Program-made: the position numbers and the translations under genes
In this document: positions 12,132 through 23,120 of the stretch, one piece after another
Position numbering within the stretch: position 1 is the first letter of the stretch
Layout of the letters: each line of letters starts with the position of its first letter
Source of the DNA: Globodera rostochiensis
Lineage: Eukaryota > Nematoda > Chromadorea > Rhabditida > Heteroderidae
Assembly: GCA_018350325.1 (NCBI GenBank)
Contig: JAEVLN010000029.1
Coordinates: 310,001 to 374,000, forward strand
DNA length: 64,000 nucleotides
Direction of reading: 5' to 3'
The notes under the pieces: generated by a model
Told to the model about the DNA's origin: nothing
Seen by the model: only the letters and a program-made list of their open reading frames with translations
Databases searched by the model: none

Positions 12132-14242
12132 ATTTTAATATTAGCTTATGTTATATCAGGGTAGTGCACGGTCGGTTTTACCGGGGGTCTCGGGGCCATT
12201 GAATTAAGCGAGCTCGATATAAATTCAAAATAGAAAAAATAATCTAAATATTAATTATATTTATAAGAAAACATTTAAATTAATAAATTGGATTTCTACT
12301 TCTACGAAACCCATGCCCTCATGTTTCAGCAGCATTGTAGCGTTCTCAGAGAGATGATTTAGAAACCTGGCTTTACATGATGTCGAAATCATTAATATAA
12401 ATATTCCACATTATAACCAAACAAGCAATACTCTGACTTATTGGAATAGGATGAAAAAAAAATATTTAAAATTAATTTATGATAATCAAAATAAGAAAAA
12501 AGTTTGCTGATTGTTGTGCCGCTCAATCACAATTACTTTGTCAAAGAAAAAAGTCTTGTTTATTTGAAACAATCTTCACAAAAAAAACATAAAAATAAAT
12601 TTGATTGGATTATTGAATGGATTTCTTTTAAAACAAGTAATTTTTAATCTGTATTTTAATATAAAATCTTCGAGGCAAAAAAAGTTTGCATGTTCAATAA
12701 CTATACATTGGCTCAGTTCTGACCAATGGCTAGCACTGAAAAGCAGGAAAAGCGGGGATCCGAAGTTGCCCATCTGTAAATGTTAGCGAATGAGGAAGTT
12801 CAAATTTTCGCCATCTGATGCGTTCTTTTTGAATTTTTTATAGCTTTATAAGCAACGGCATAAAAAAAACACTTAATTGAGTTTGAACCTGTTAATGAAT
12901 TGAGTGATTAGGATTAGCATAATTGTTTAAAATTTAGTAATCGTTGAATTATAATCAATTTTATAAGTCCCATCATTTTTTTAAAAAGAATTTTTGTGCC
13001 TTTCCCGTTTTTCGAGCGCTGTTAATTTAAAATATTAATTTATTTAAGTATATGTATCTATTTGCAAAATTAATCAATTTGTTTCGTGCTATTAATATTT
13101 TTTAATCATTTTATTTTTGGTAAGATTGATATGCTCCATTTCTGGAGTTAATTTTAAACAAATGCTCCGAAACTGATTCATAAGATAATATTTAATAAAA
13201 TTAGAAATATACGAAAAAATCTATTTAACGTGTTTATATGCAAATTTGCTAAAAAATATAATGAAATTAAAAGCAAACTTAAATATGATTATTGCAATCA
13301 TAGAAATTTATAAAGAAAAAAAAGTCCAGCTAAGTAAACGAATAAGAAAAACTTAAATAATGTAAGTCATAAAGTTTCAATATAGCTTTTGCTACGCGAT
13401 ATTATGGCTCCGTTTTCAAGATTTTGTTTAATTTTTAATTTTTATTCAGTTCATTTGATTAGGATTATTTTATTTAAATGATGGAAAGTTTAATTTGAAA
13501 TATTTATATATGGTAAGTAGTTCATAAATTGTATTTGCATATTCATTAATGTTCTTATTTTATTAATTATTTACTTGAACATTAAATGCCTTCCATGTTG
13601 TAAAGAAACTATCTGAAAATTTTATTTAACAAAAAAAACATAATTATTGAAAAGCAAGCTTGAATGAACCGATCAAAAAAATATTTACAAAAAGAAACAT
13701 CGCCAAAGAATTGGACCTCGTACACTGAAATCATTTTAGAAAACAAAAAAAGTGTGTTCAAATTAACTGGCATGTGGGACAAACTCAGAATGGTTAAATA
13801 AGGAGAACACAACAACGGCTTTGTGTTTTTTTAACTTATCTTTTTGCTGTACTAGGCTATCAATCAACAAACATTTGAAGACAAAGAATATTATCCGAAA
13901 CAAATTTAATATATGAATGTTTAAATTTTATGGTATTTGTTCTCATTGTTAGATTATTTAAATTTATTTTTAATCTGAATATATTTAAATAAACTTAATT
14001 TAAGGTTTAAATGCTTTTGAATTAGTTTTTTTTTGTTAAATTACATCAATCTGTATAAAGATATAATGAATGCATTCATTGAATTATCCTTTTTTATAAT
14101 GTTCATCTTCAATTTGATTAATACAGCAAAGTTTTTACATTAGTTAGCTTTGATTGTGAAATTAATTGATTAAAGTTATTTCGGCAATCTTACTTATTCT
14201 GAGGTTTTTCATATGAGTTTTTTTATTAAATTAAAGACACAC

Positions 14243-14431
14243 TTATTTCGTTGATCCCCCATGTCTGCCACTGCATAGGCATTGCGGAAATCGTCTCGAT
14301 GTCCTCTCGCCGACCGGAAGACGAACATTTCTGCCGCAAAAAGATTCGAAATATCTGTAAGTATAAAAAATTTCTGTTTGTTTTTTAATAGTTATTAAAT
14401 TTTTTACTGTATTGATATCTTTGAGAAGCAT
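14243..14431 (-). CDS. Candidate small ORF or exon, 62 aa, unknown
   Basis: An ATG-started frame on the A-rich strand of block T1 covers the 14260-14360 island. The GC-rich part reads CGRNVRLPVGERTSRRFPQC, an Arg- and Cys-containing stretch ending GRHGGSTK. It could instead start at an acceptor-like TACTTACAG inside the frame. On + the same island ends at a strong GTAAGTAT donor, so orientation is not settled. No family is recognised. Confidence 0.25.
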   Translation of the reverse strand: MLLKDINTVKNLITIKKQTEIFYTYRYFESFCGRNVRLPVGERTSRRFPQCLCSGRHGGSTK

Positions 14432-15328
14432 TAATTATGTTGGCTTTATTATTATTTATTTGTTAATTTTTAATTTAATTTGTTTAAGAATTTTTTATTG
14501 ATTTTCTTTTATAGTTTTTTTTCTATTATAAAATCAATAACACTTATTTAAGGGGTTTATTTGCGATACCTAATCTCCAAGATTGTACGTTAAAAATAAA
14601 ATGAAGTGACGGTTGGAGTCAGATTTATTTGATAAACTAATTAGGTATAAATAATAGAAAATTATCATTTATGCTTGGTTGATTTTAAAACAACCGCAAC
14701 TCCTGAGTTGATATACTTTTATAGATTTTTTAGCTTTCTGTGAGAATTTATCACACTTGTAGAAAAAATATCACGAAATAAGCTGTGGGGTAGCATTTAC
14801 TTATATAGACATGCATTCATGTCTATCTTCCAGGAGAAGCTTTTTTCAAAAATATTTTCTTATTTTATTAATGAGTCTTTGTTTTGTGCAATTCTTTAAC
14901 TAAATATTTGACCTTTTTGTAATATTTAAGTTGAAGCAACTTTCGGTCACAGACTATTTAATGCTTAATTTTCAGAATCCATTCGATATTTGTCTTATTT
15001 GTTTTCCAATGTTTTTTTTGTAATTCTAATTACTGGTTTTCAAAGGAGCAAATTGGTGCTTATATATGCTCCATTCGGGGTCAGACAGTTCGGGAATTAC
15101 TAAATTTATTTAGAAATGAGGATTTAATCAATTTATGTTTATCGTTTAGCTAACTGCAAGTGTTTATTAATTACCGAATAATATTTCAAATAAATTTATT
15201 GATTTGTAACCCTTTATGGTGCCGAATTTCCACTATTTTTTCAAGGATTTATGTAAAATAATTGTGTCGAATTATTGGTTAATGCTTTTCAGTAAATTAA
15301 TTTTATTTAATTAATACTAATATAATTT

Positions 15329-15526
15329 TCATCTTCGAAGATAAATAAATATTGCAACCGAGATGTATGTTAGTTGATTAAGTTCTGTTGCCAGACTTCC
15401 CGTTATCTCGTTGCCAAAGAAAGCATCGAGGCACCTGTCGACACTTGTCGTATTACAGAATTTTGCAATAAACTCAGTACATTCCGTGTCCTCGGACAAC
15501 GTCCACGACTGGCACCCCCGAAATCC
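15329..15526 (-). CDS. Candidate Cys-containing exon, 65 codons
   Basis: An open frame on the - strand follows an AATTTAAG acceptor-like site and ends at TGA (15329-15331). It contains CQSWTLSEDTECTEFIAKFC and a fourth Cys in SVDRCLDAFFG, so four Cys fall within about 28 residues. The mixed charged/polar composition is protein-like. There is no ATG near the start, which would make it an internal exon. A donor-like GTTGCA lies near the end. The + strand is also open here for about 45 codons. The family is not recognised. Confidence 0.35.
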   Translation of the reverse strand, partial: GFRGCQSWTLSEDTECTEFIAKFCNTTSVDRCLDAFFGNEITGSLATELNQLTYISVAIFIYLRR

Positions 15527-16871
15527 TTAAATTAAAATTTTGCGTCCGTGGGTTCAATGTACCCGGTTTGGAATATATTTTGCCATGGCATTGACGGTGA
15601 TAGACAAATGTTTACTTTTATCTATATTGAATAAACTTTTGTTAATTTTAATCATTGTATTAACGTCTCATTATTTGTACAAAATTACTTAAATAGTAGA
15701 TTGTTTATTTATTTATGGAAATCGCATAGTTTTTTTTAATGATTTTATTTTAATAGAGAGGAGTCTCTTTTATCTGTGAGCGAAGCTCATTGCCTTTTTC
15801 AAATATTTAACGTTTAAAGTTCATTATTCATGGACAAGGAAAATGGTTAATAATAAATTATTTAAAATTGTTTTACTTTGGAGTTTATAGCATTTTTTTT
15901 TGTTACAACGGGAGTTAAAATTCTTTATTATTTAGGTCAAACTATTTTTTTCAACCATCAAGAGGTATTAAAAAAACTTATTTGCTTTTATATACGATCG
16001 AAATGTTTTAATTCTGCCTTATGCTATTTTATTTATTTAAACGTCCAGGGTTTCTGTCGCATGCAATCGAACCAGGTCTCGTTTTATTTGATTGTAATAA
16101 ATATGTATTTTAAATATAGACTTAGAAAATATATTTCCTTATAATATTGATTCTAGCATTTAGCATGATTTCGTTATTTTTTGCACCTTCTCTCCATTTC
16201 ATAAATATTGAATAATAATTTTTTATTATTGAATAAACTTTTGTTTATTTTTATAGTTGTATTAAAGTATGATGGCTTGTTAAAATGTTTCATCATTTAT
16301 TTGTCCGATCCGAAATTACTTAAATGTGGATTGTTTATTTATTTTTATTAGATTGAATATAAAATTGCAATTCAGACATTTATCACAGATTTTTTATTAC
16401 CTTTTCGTCAAAAAGGAGCCATTTTTAACCAAAATTGATTTGCTCACTTTTTAAAAATTAAAGTTTTTATATCAATATTTTTTTTCATTACGTTGTAATG
16501 AGTTAAACTTTCTATTAAAAAAAAATTGTTTATATACTTTTGTAAAGTTCCAATTTCTATCTTTATTTTTCAATGCATAAATGGGATTAAACTTTTAAAC
16601 GAATTTATGCTTTTATGATTAATTTAAAAATTTGTATTTTTAATATTTGGGTGTTTCAAAATGTTTATGTTGTTTAATTTTATCATCTCTTTTTTTCAAA
16701 ATTTATAGTTACGTTATCAATCTGTTAATAAACGTTTCTTTGGTTTAGACTTTTCAATTACATATTAGTTTAGTTCATTTTATGTTGGATACTTTTTATT
16801 TTATAATATATTGGCAAAAAACAATTAGTTTATTTTAGTGTATTTTATATTTACCTGCCGTCATACCGTTT

Positions 16872-17915
16872 CTATCATTTTCAATTTAAGTTCTTATTTT
16901 GCCTAACTTTATAATTTTTGTTTTATTGCAATTTCTTATTCCTTTGCATTTTTTCTATCTTCTGTTTTCTTTGTTGCCTTATATGTTGCCCTAAATTTAA
17001 ATAATTATTTTTAAAGATCGCATAGTATAAATTAGTCTTTTTCCGGTTGGGTTCTTATCTTTAATCACAATTTACTCTTTAAAATCATATTTCAAATAAT
17101 AAATTTAGTTTATTGGTAGGAAGCCGCTTTAAATGATCTCTCAATAAAATTATTGTTGAATACATAATTTTTGCTATTTTTATTTCTATGAGGTGTAGGC
17201 GACACCCGCTTTTCGTAGACGGCATCAGTGACTTCAAAACTGCGGCGTTTCCACCCTTATTCATTAATTATTAATTTTAGCAATAAATTTTTGTTCTTAT
17301 TTTACATTTTTTTTATTTCTAATTTACCAATATTCGTATCATTTTTATTAAGGTTTAGTTTTGGTCCCAGGATGAAGCTGATAATTTCATATTTTGTTGA
17401 CTTATCATAAAGTTTAATTAATGCATCAGTAACATCAGCCATTTGATTATAGCAGCTGAAGAATGGCTTTTAATCATCTGCCTTTAAATACTAATTCCGA
17501 TCACTCGTTCGACGTCTCTGCCCGGGTCTCCACTTTTGTGCTTTTGTGTCACGACAAAATGTGCTTTAATATTAATTTTATTATTAAGTAATTAACCATT
17601 TTAGTAGATAAATAACATTTTTCAATCGATGTTCTTATTTAGACAAACTTTATTATTTTGTTTTATTGCAATCATTTATTTTCGCATTATTTTTCTATAT
17701 TCTTTTAAGCCAATGTTTTCTTTGTCTCATGTTCCCCTAAATTTAAATAATTATTTTTAAAGATCGCATAGTTTAAATTATTGCGGAATAGTCTTTTTCC
17801 GGTTATTTTCTTATACTTAATCACAATTAACACTCTTTAAAATCATATTTAAAATAATAAATTTAGTTATTGACAGGAATACACTTTAATGTTCTCTCAT
17901 TAAAATTTGAATTTT
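16872..17915. repeat. Tandem duplication, about 740-bp period
   Basis: Segments at about 16872-17145 and 17612-17915 align over most of their length. Both contain TTCTTATTT, GTTTTATTGCAAT, CCTAAATTTAAATAATTATT, AAAGATCGCATAGT, AGTCTTTTTCCGGTT and TTTAAAATCATATTT. Small indels separate the copies. The intervening 17190-17560 region has two GC islands that are not duplicated. Confidence 0.75.
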
Positions 17916-19799
17916 TCGTTGCAAATCAATTTATAAAAAAATTTTGAATTAGATTGAGCCAGCCCATCAGTGGAAAATTTCATTCACACTTATTTGAGAA
18001 GAACTGTTTAAAACCATTTAGTTTAATTATAATCTCATTTCAACACATTTTTTTAAATATAATTGGTTTGGTACGTTAATTTAATTGAGTGCGTGTCGTA
18101 TTTTTCATATCGAATATTAATAAATTGACTTTCTCGGGCTCTTTTTTATATAAAAACAAACGCGGTTGGTTTTATAGGTGTTATTCACTATTTCCAAAAA
18201 AGGAAATACTAACAAAAAGCTTAAAAAATAACGAAAAAGGAAGGAAAATGATTGATTGGTCACTTTTGGTTGAACGAAAGTAAAATGTGAAGAAATGGTG
18301 AAGATGATGTGTTGTTCAGCACATCCCCCCCCCCCCGCCCCAAAAAATCGATTTATTGCGCGTCTGTTTTGCTGAGAGGAGATAGCAAATTGGTTATTTG
18401 ATTGGATTTTGCCATAAAAGTTGTTTTAATCTATTAGGTACAATTGTTTTATCAGAATGCACAATTTATACGTACTATTTTTGGTATCTTGTTGGTCGAA
18501 TCAAGTCTTTGAATTAAATATTAACTCTTTGCTTTTTGTTTTAATGGTCTAGAAATTTATTAATTTTTCAGCAAGATGCAAAGTGAGTCCACTTGGTAAT
18601 TATTTATTTTTTTTATCGTTAATATTTTTATACACTCTTTAAATTTACTACTTGTTAAAACATTTGGACCGATATAGAATAAAATGAGAAATCCACCTTC
18701 TCAGGCATAAGGAACTTGACGGCATACACCTCTTTACCAAATCCACGTTCTCAGAACCCGGAGTTGTTGCATTTTTAACCCGAATTAATGAAACTTAACC
18801 CAGTTTATGTGAATTTGGTTTGCTCATGTTAGATTTATTTAATCGATTAAATAATTAATTCAAATTAAAACTTTTAAAATCAAATATGTTTGCATTTTTT
18901 GCCCAATATCGAAGTAAACCCTGGCGTTACAGGACGCCATGGCATTTTGTACAAAATCCGTGCAATAATGATTCTTTTTCCCATTTCAGCTTTTTCCCTC
19001 ACTATAACTTAACGAAGGAAATAGCAAGAAAATAGTAAGACAGTGTACTCTCTCGCTTTTCCCTCTATTTCTCTAACCGTTCTCTTTTTTTGAGAGCAAA
19101 ATTGTTAAAGTTGTTTATCGAAAATCGGTGAAATTCATCCTTGCAGTCTACCGGGCTCGAACCCATGGGTCAGAGCAAAAATGGACTGTTTGTGTTGTAA
19201 AATACAGTATGCCAACATTTTTTGAAATCCATTTCACCACGCGTGCAAATTTGCTATTTCCAAATCTATTGGGGAGTAAGTTATAGTGTCCCTTTGAGAC
19301 TTTTTTCCGTAATTTCTTCATGTTGGTACTTTCTGTCTAACAAATAAGCTTCTTCCAGTAGGGACCGGATTTTAAATGCTAAAATGGGTAATTTTGTGAT
19401 TTTTCATCGACCACTTTTTCGTTGGAGGCTTAATTTATTATCTGTCTAAAGTCAATTTTTATGGCCTGCATTACAAATTATAACCTTCAAATTTGTTATT
19501 TATTATTATAAAAATTTATAATCTATTGTCAGCATTTTTAGAAAAAAATTTGAATTTTGAAGCAAAAAAAAAACATTTTCGATAATTTTAAATGTACCAT
19601 AGCACATTAAACATTCAAAACAAATTAAACAAAACGATTCTCAATTTATTTAAAAATCATTGACAATCTTACATGTGTTAGGTATTTAAAATCGGATACA
19701 AAAAGCTGATACATTCGATAAAACGTCGTTTCTTATTTCAATAATGTCCTTAATATTACCGTGTGATAAAATTTTGGAAATTTAATAGAGAAAATCATT

Positions 19800-20120
19800 A
19801 TGTGCAAATTTTTTATTCCATTTTTAGCGACGTCTGGTGTAGTCTCCCTCACCCCCTTCCCCCCCCCCCCCCAGTCGCGTCCTCGGCTTACAGCAAAAGT
19901 ATGGAATGCTGAAAAGAGAAAGGAGAGAGAGAGAGAGTGGCTTGTCTGCTTCTCTATTCCCCGCTCTTTTTTTCTCAGTTGCTCTTGTGAGTCTGCGCTC
20001 TCTACGACAATCAATAGAATTGATGCCGGGCGTCATTTTTTGTCGCCGTTCGCCATCCATTCGTTCATTCATTTACCACATCCATTCATTCTTTTATTCA
20101 TTCATTTTCACATCGAATAG
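19800..20120 (-). repeat. G-run/polypurine boundary element, copy 1 (reverse)
   Basis: Read on -, this holds ATGAATGAAT-type repeats, AATAGAGAAGCAGACA, a pyrimidine-rich CT stretch, CATTCCATACTTTTG, a GCCGA box and a 14-15 base G run. The block at 46710-46830 has the same ordered landmarks, and 58139-58450 shares the CGATGT-AAAATGAATGAAT part. It lies exactly where the + strand switches from T-rich to A-rich. The overlapping open frames in both directions are low-complexity by-products. It may be a repeat family or a shared promoter/origin-like sequence. Confidence 0.55.
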
Positions 20121-20247
20121 ACGGTGGACCAAAAATTGTACAATTAATGTTTGTTTGTAAGGCTGTATTTTTTGGTTTTATATCATTTTCATTAAAGAAC
20201 TTTTTGTGGCGCCGTCAGGAATTTTTTTAGTATTTTTAGAAATTAAT

Positions 20248-20320
20248 GAGGATATGCACGGTATCCAGATGTGTTTTATATCCACCCGTATACGAATATC
20301 CGCGGATTGTGGCATCCCTG
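20248..20320. mobile_element. Possible 73-bp hAT-like MITE
   Basis: The ends GAGGATATGCACGG and TGTGGCATCCCTG are roughly inverted. The flanks AAATTAAT and ATATTAAT match at 7 of 8 bases. It contains GGATAT/ATATCC-type inner repeats like the element at 47099. Short and imperfect, so moderate to low confidence. Confidence 0.35.
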
Positions 20321-20676
20321 ATATTAATTCTAGTAGCATTTTCTTGCAACATTAAAAATAATAGTATATGATATTAGCCATCCATATTTCGCAAAGCCAA
20401 GCAAAATGTAAAAAATAACGAAACATAAAAAATATTAAACTTATTTGTGGGCACATTCTTATTGTAAACATAATAATTATTCGGACACTGTTAAAACAAA
20501 GACATTAAAATTTAAATCAAATATATTGATACATCGAGACATTAAAAACATTTTTTAAAAATATTATAAGGAGGGCCATAAAAATTTTTGTTTATAAAAA
20601 ATTCAAAATGAAATATACAAATTATTACATCAACTTATAAATTATATAAAATAAATTAATATATTAATTTTGATTA

Positions 20677-20856
20677 ATGCTGTATCGACCGTTGTCTTTC
20701 GTCAGTTCTTCGTTTAAGGATACGGTCGATGGATTTTATTATCGAAACCATTGTAAAACTATATTAACAGATCAGCATGATATAAAAGCGCTCCAATTAA
20801 AAAGCATGCGTTTCTCCGACCAAATACGATACGAGAATTTATTATTTATAAAATAA
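20677..20856 (+). CDS. Short ORF, 59 aa, partly duplicated downstream
   Basis: An ATG-to-TAA frame starts MLYRPLSFVSSSFKDTVDG and continues through NHCKTILTDQHDIKAL. The DNA from about 20735 to 20850 is repeated at 21153-21260, where the frame reads NHCKTILTDQHAVKALRLKH. There a 2-base difference (AAAAAGC against AAAGC) shifts the downstream frame. Conservation of the peptide between copies is only what DNA identity would give, so it does not prove selection. No family is recognised. Confidence 0.35.
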   Translation: MLYRPLSFVSSSFKDTVDGFYYRNHCKTILTDQHDIKALQLKSMRFSDQIRYENLLFIK

Positions 20857-21152
20857 AAACAATTTGATGATCAAAAGGGAAATTTTAAATAAACTAAAAT
20901 GTTTATATAAACAATGAATCTGTTTATAACTGACATTAAAAAGTTTATAAAAACTCAATTTGATTTAAAAGCCTAGATTAACAGAAGCACATTTAAAATC
21001 TCATTAAAAACAATCAAGGCAAATTATATATATGCAGAATGATGAATAAAGGATTTGCATAAAGCAAATGAGGAAAATTCAAAAATACTAGTTAACTTTA
21101 ATTTATTACTATTTATTAAAAGGTGTATTTATTCCTTATTTTTTTGGATTTT

Positions 21153-21260
21153 CTATAACCATTGTAAAACTATATTAACTGATCAGCATGCTGTAAAAGC
21201 GCTCCGATTAAAGCATGCGTTTCTCCGACCACGTGCGATAGGAGAATTTATTATTTGAAT
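21153..21260 (+). repeat. Second copy of the 20735-20850 island
   Basis: It shares AACCATTGTAAAACTATATT, GATCAGCATG, TAAAAGCGCTCC, GCATGCGTTTCTCCGACCA and GAGAATTTATTATTT with the first copy, about 415 bp away in the same orientation. Divergence is mainly substitutions plus one short deletion that changes the reading frame. Confidence 0.75.
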
Positions 21261-21495
21261 ATGGGTAATAGAAATTTTTAAAGAATTTAAAAAATGTTCG
21301 AGTAAAGTAAAACTTAAACAAATGCAATTATAAAATTAATATGACTTATTGAAAAGAGAAAGAGCGTGTCTAGAAAATCGAGTTAAAACGCATGGAATAA
21401 ATTTTAATGCCTATGATTGATAAATTACAAAAAAAAATTGTGAAAGCACGGGGCGCCGCCAATGGAAATCGAAAGCACAATTGGAAAGTAAATAA

Positions 21496-21603
21496 TTAAA
21501 GCTAGTCAAAATAAATACTCCGGCAGGCTGGGGGCGCCAGCCGAAAATTGTGCATGATGCAGCAGAAATTGAGAGGAATACCCTAAAGCATTTGCAAAAA
21601 TAA
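21496..21603 (+). CDS. Candidate exon, 35 codons
   Basis: A short + frame in a GC island reads KINTPAGWGRQPKIVHDAAE before ending at TAA (21601-21603). There is no ATG near the start, so it would be an exon or a relic. No family is recognised. The - strand is also open here. Confidence 0.25.
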   Translation, partial: LKLVKINTPAGWGRQPKIVHDAAEIERNTLKHLQK

Positions 21604-21936
21604 AAAATTTTGTAATACTTATCATGGGATCTTTGATAAACTTTAATAAAAAACAAAAAGATTACATTTTACAACTAAATATATACAAACGAAATCAAAA
21701 ATTAGTGTCAGACGAGATTTAATTATAACCTAATTGCATATATAATTCAACAACTACACAACAAAAAGGTATTCATTAAAGTGTTGAAGACTTTTAATTA
21801 AAAAAAACTAAACTAGTAAAAAGATTAGAAAGAGTCATAATAAATTAAGTAACTGAATATTGGTGACCAAATAAATGGTAATAAATACAATGCTAATTGC
21901 CAAATTATTATTGACTATTTTTTAACGCTTTATTAA

Positions 21937-22539
21937 TAGGGCCGCGATTTATATGGATAAAAAATCTCGAAATATGGCCATAAAATATGGATCAAAAATT
22001 GTTAATATGGACGAAATATGGACAAAAATTTCAAAATATGGACGAAATATGGAGAAAATTTTTTCAAATAGCAAAAAATGGGTCCGATTTTCCTAATAAA
22101 AGTATTAAGAGCAATAAAAATGTTCATAAGTAAATTAACGGAATGTCAGATAAAATTTTTGAACATAAGCAGAATTTTAAAACTTTTCAATTTTATGGTG
22201 GAGCATTTTTAGTCACGAAAAAGTCAATTTTTAGGGGTTCATTTTTTGAAATTTTGAAAAAGTCGATCCTTAGGGGTGTATTTTTTGAAATTTTTTAAAA
22301 AGTCGATCTTTAAGGGTATATTTTTTGTTTTTATTGCATTTGTTACGGAATTTTTGAAAAAAGGGCGAAATATGGAAAAAAATATGGAATATGGATAAAA
22401 ATCGCGAAATATGGAAAATATGGATTATAAAATGGGCTCTAGAAGCTCCAACCCAAAGCTAAAAACACTATTTATGGCATTTATACGCTGTTCCGAGTGC
22501 GCAAAAAAAAAATGGATTTCCATATAAATCGCGGCCCTA
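21937..22539. mobile_element. hAT-like MITE, 603 bp, perfect 8-bp TSD
   Basis: The ends are perfect inverted repeats beginning TAGGGCCGCGATTTATATGG. The element is flanked by direct copies of TTTATTAA (21929-21936 and 22540-22547). Its interior is full of AAATATGG/AATATGGA repeats near both ends and TTAGGGGTGTA-type boxes around 22230-22320. No transposase is present. Terminal TAGGG and the 8-bp duplication fit the hAT superfamily. Confidence 0.85.
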
Positions 22540-22547
22540 TTTATTAA

Positions 22548-22690
22548 CAAGTCCCGGCCACTGCCATCCCAGTTCAAAAAAAAATTTGGTAGCGCAGAAT
22601 CAAATCTAGTATCCGTTTTGACCAACCCGAAACGGGAGTGGCCGGGACGGGAGTAGCGGGACAGGCGGGAGTAACTGGCACACGATCTGG
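22548..22690. repeat. Composite repeat: GGGACGGGAGT motif plus dispersed repeat
   Basis: It starts immediately after the TSD of the preceding MITE. GGCCACTGCCATCCCAGTT on the left and GGCCGGGACGGGAGTAGCGG on the right relate to the minisatellite unit at 62791-62974. Between them a reverse copy of the dispersed repeat contains ATCCGTTTTGACCAACCCG. The overlapping - strand open frame is not considered a gene. Confidence 0.5.
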
Positions 22691-22892
22691 CAGTTTGCCA
22701 ACTAATCATTTTATTTTTTTTAAATTATGGAACTTTAACCGACTAGAAAGGGTCAAAAGACTACAACCTTAGTGCTATAATCTTTAAAATTATAGATTGA
22801 GTGCTATAAAGTTAAAAATAAAATACGATAATTTAAAAAAAAACTTAAATGCCTTAAATTACAAAGAATTTTTAAAACTTCCGGAGACCTCC

Positions 22893-22931
22893 ATGCAGTT
22901 CCCACATATGGACGCCAATGTTCTCAAACGT
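22893..22931 (+). CDS. Candidate small exon, Sec63/Brr2-like motif
   Basis: Before a strong GTGAGTAC donor at 22932, the + frame reads MQFPHMDANVLKR. The Q-[LF]-P-H string is typical of the Sec63 domain in Sec63, Brr2 and ASCC3 helicases (roughly LLQLPHF..). Upstream the frame continues through LKLPETS to about 22870. No neighbouring exon was found, so this may be an isolated relic or chance. The motif assignment is from memory and is weak. Confidence 0.25.
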
Positions 22932-23024
22932 GTGAGTACTACTAGAAACCGGCATCGTGTTCCTTCTATTAAATAAATAAAAATTGCGCCCGAAGGACTT
23001 AAAAATTGTAACTTACCGTATTTC

Positions 23025-23120
23025 TTCTATTAGAACCCCGGGGGTTCTATTTTTCAACCCCCTCAAAAAGGGGGGTTCTATTAGAGGGGTGGGGTTCTAT
23101 TAGAGGGGGGGGGGTTTATA
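23025..23120. repeat. G-rich tandem repeats around GGGGTTCTATTAGAG
   Basis: The string GGGTTCTATT recurs three times, mixed with TCTATTAGAACCCCG, its inverted partner, and runs of 6-10 G. A palindrome GAACCCCGGGGGTTC lies at about 23033. It looks like a simple or foldback repeat. No gene is visible. Confidence 0.6.

Larger units (their letters stand above)
1..12900. other. A-rich strand-asymmetric block A1 with scattered GC islands
   Basis: The + strand is dominated by A over T for nearly 13 kb, with poly-A and AAATAA-type strings and few T runs. No long gene is recognisable. Short islands of higher GC occur near 490-580, 1430-1530, 2890-2960, 3300-3480, 4150-4280, 5250-5430, 6220-6410, 7560-7620, 8590-8760, 9190-9290, 10440-10530 and 11280-11400. 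Several have 25-60-codon open frames on the + strand, and some are open on the other strand too. The stretches between islands show nothing beyond AT-rich sequence and short duplications. The left edge is outside the window. The right edge grades into block T1 over about 12.9-13.9 kb. The block could be a long + strand transcription unit with small exons, but this is inference. Confidence 0.6.
12900..19800. other. T-rich strand-asymmetric block T1
   Basis: The + strand changes from A-rich to T-rich through a mixed zone at 12.9-13.9 kb and stays T-rich to about 18.6 kb. From 18.6 to 19.8 kb composition is more neutral. GC islands lie near 14260-14360, 15390-15560, 16050-16080, 17190-17250, 17430-17560 and 18680-18780. 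A 12-bp C run sits at about 18325. Some islands are flanked by splice-like strings on both strands, for example GTAAGTAT after 14356 on + (which reads TACTTACAG on -). Nothing else is recognisable between the islands. Confidence 0.55.

Noticed and set aside
19136..19215. Possible tRNA on the - strand (GGGTTCGAGCCC resembles a B box)
   Set aside because: The T-stem would have a mismatch, no A box or anticodon stem could be placed at the right distance, and no acceptor stem forms.
19733..20160. Four overlapping open frames on both strands around 19.8-20.1 kb
   Set aside because: All cross CT/GA tracts, a 15-base C run and TCATTCATT repeats. The residues are Ser/Arg/Phe/Pro low-complexity.
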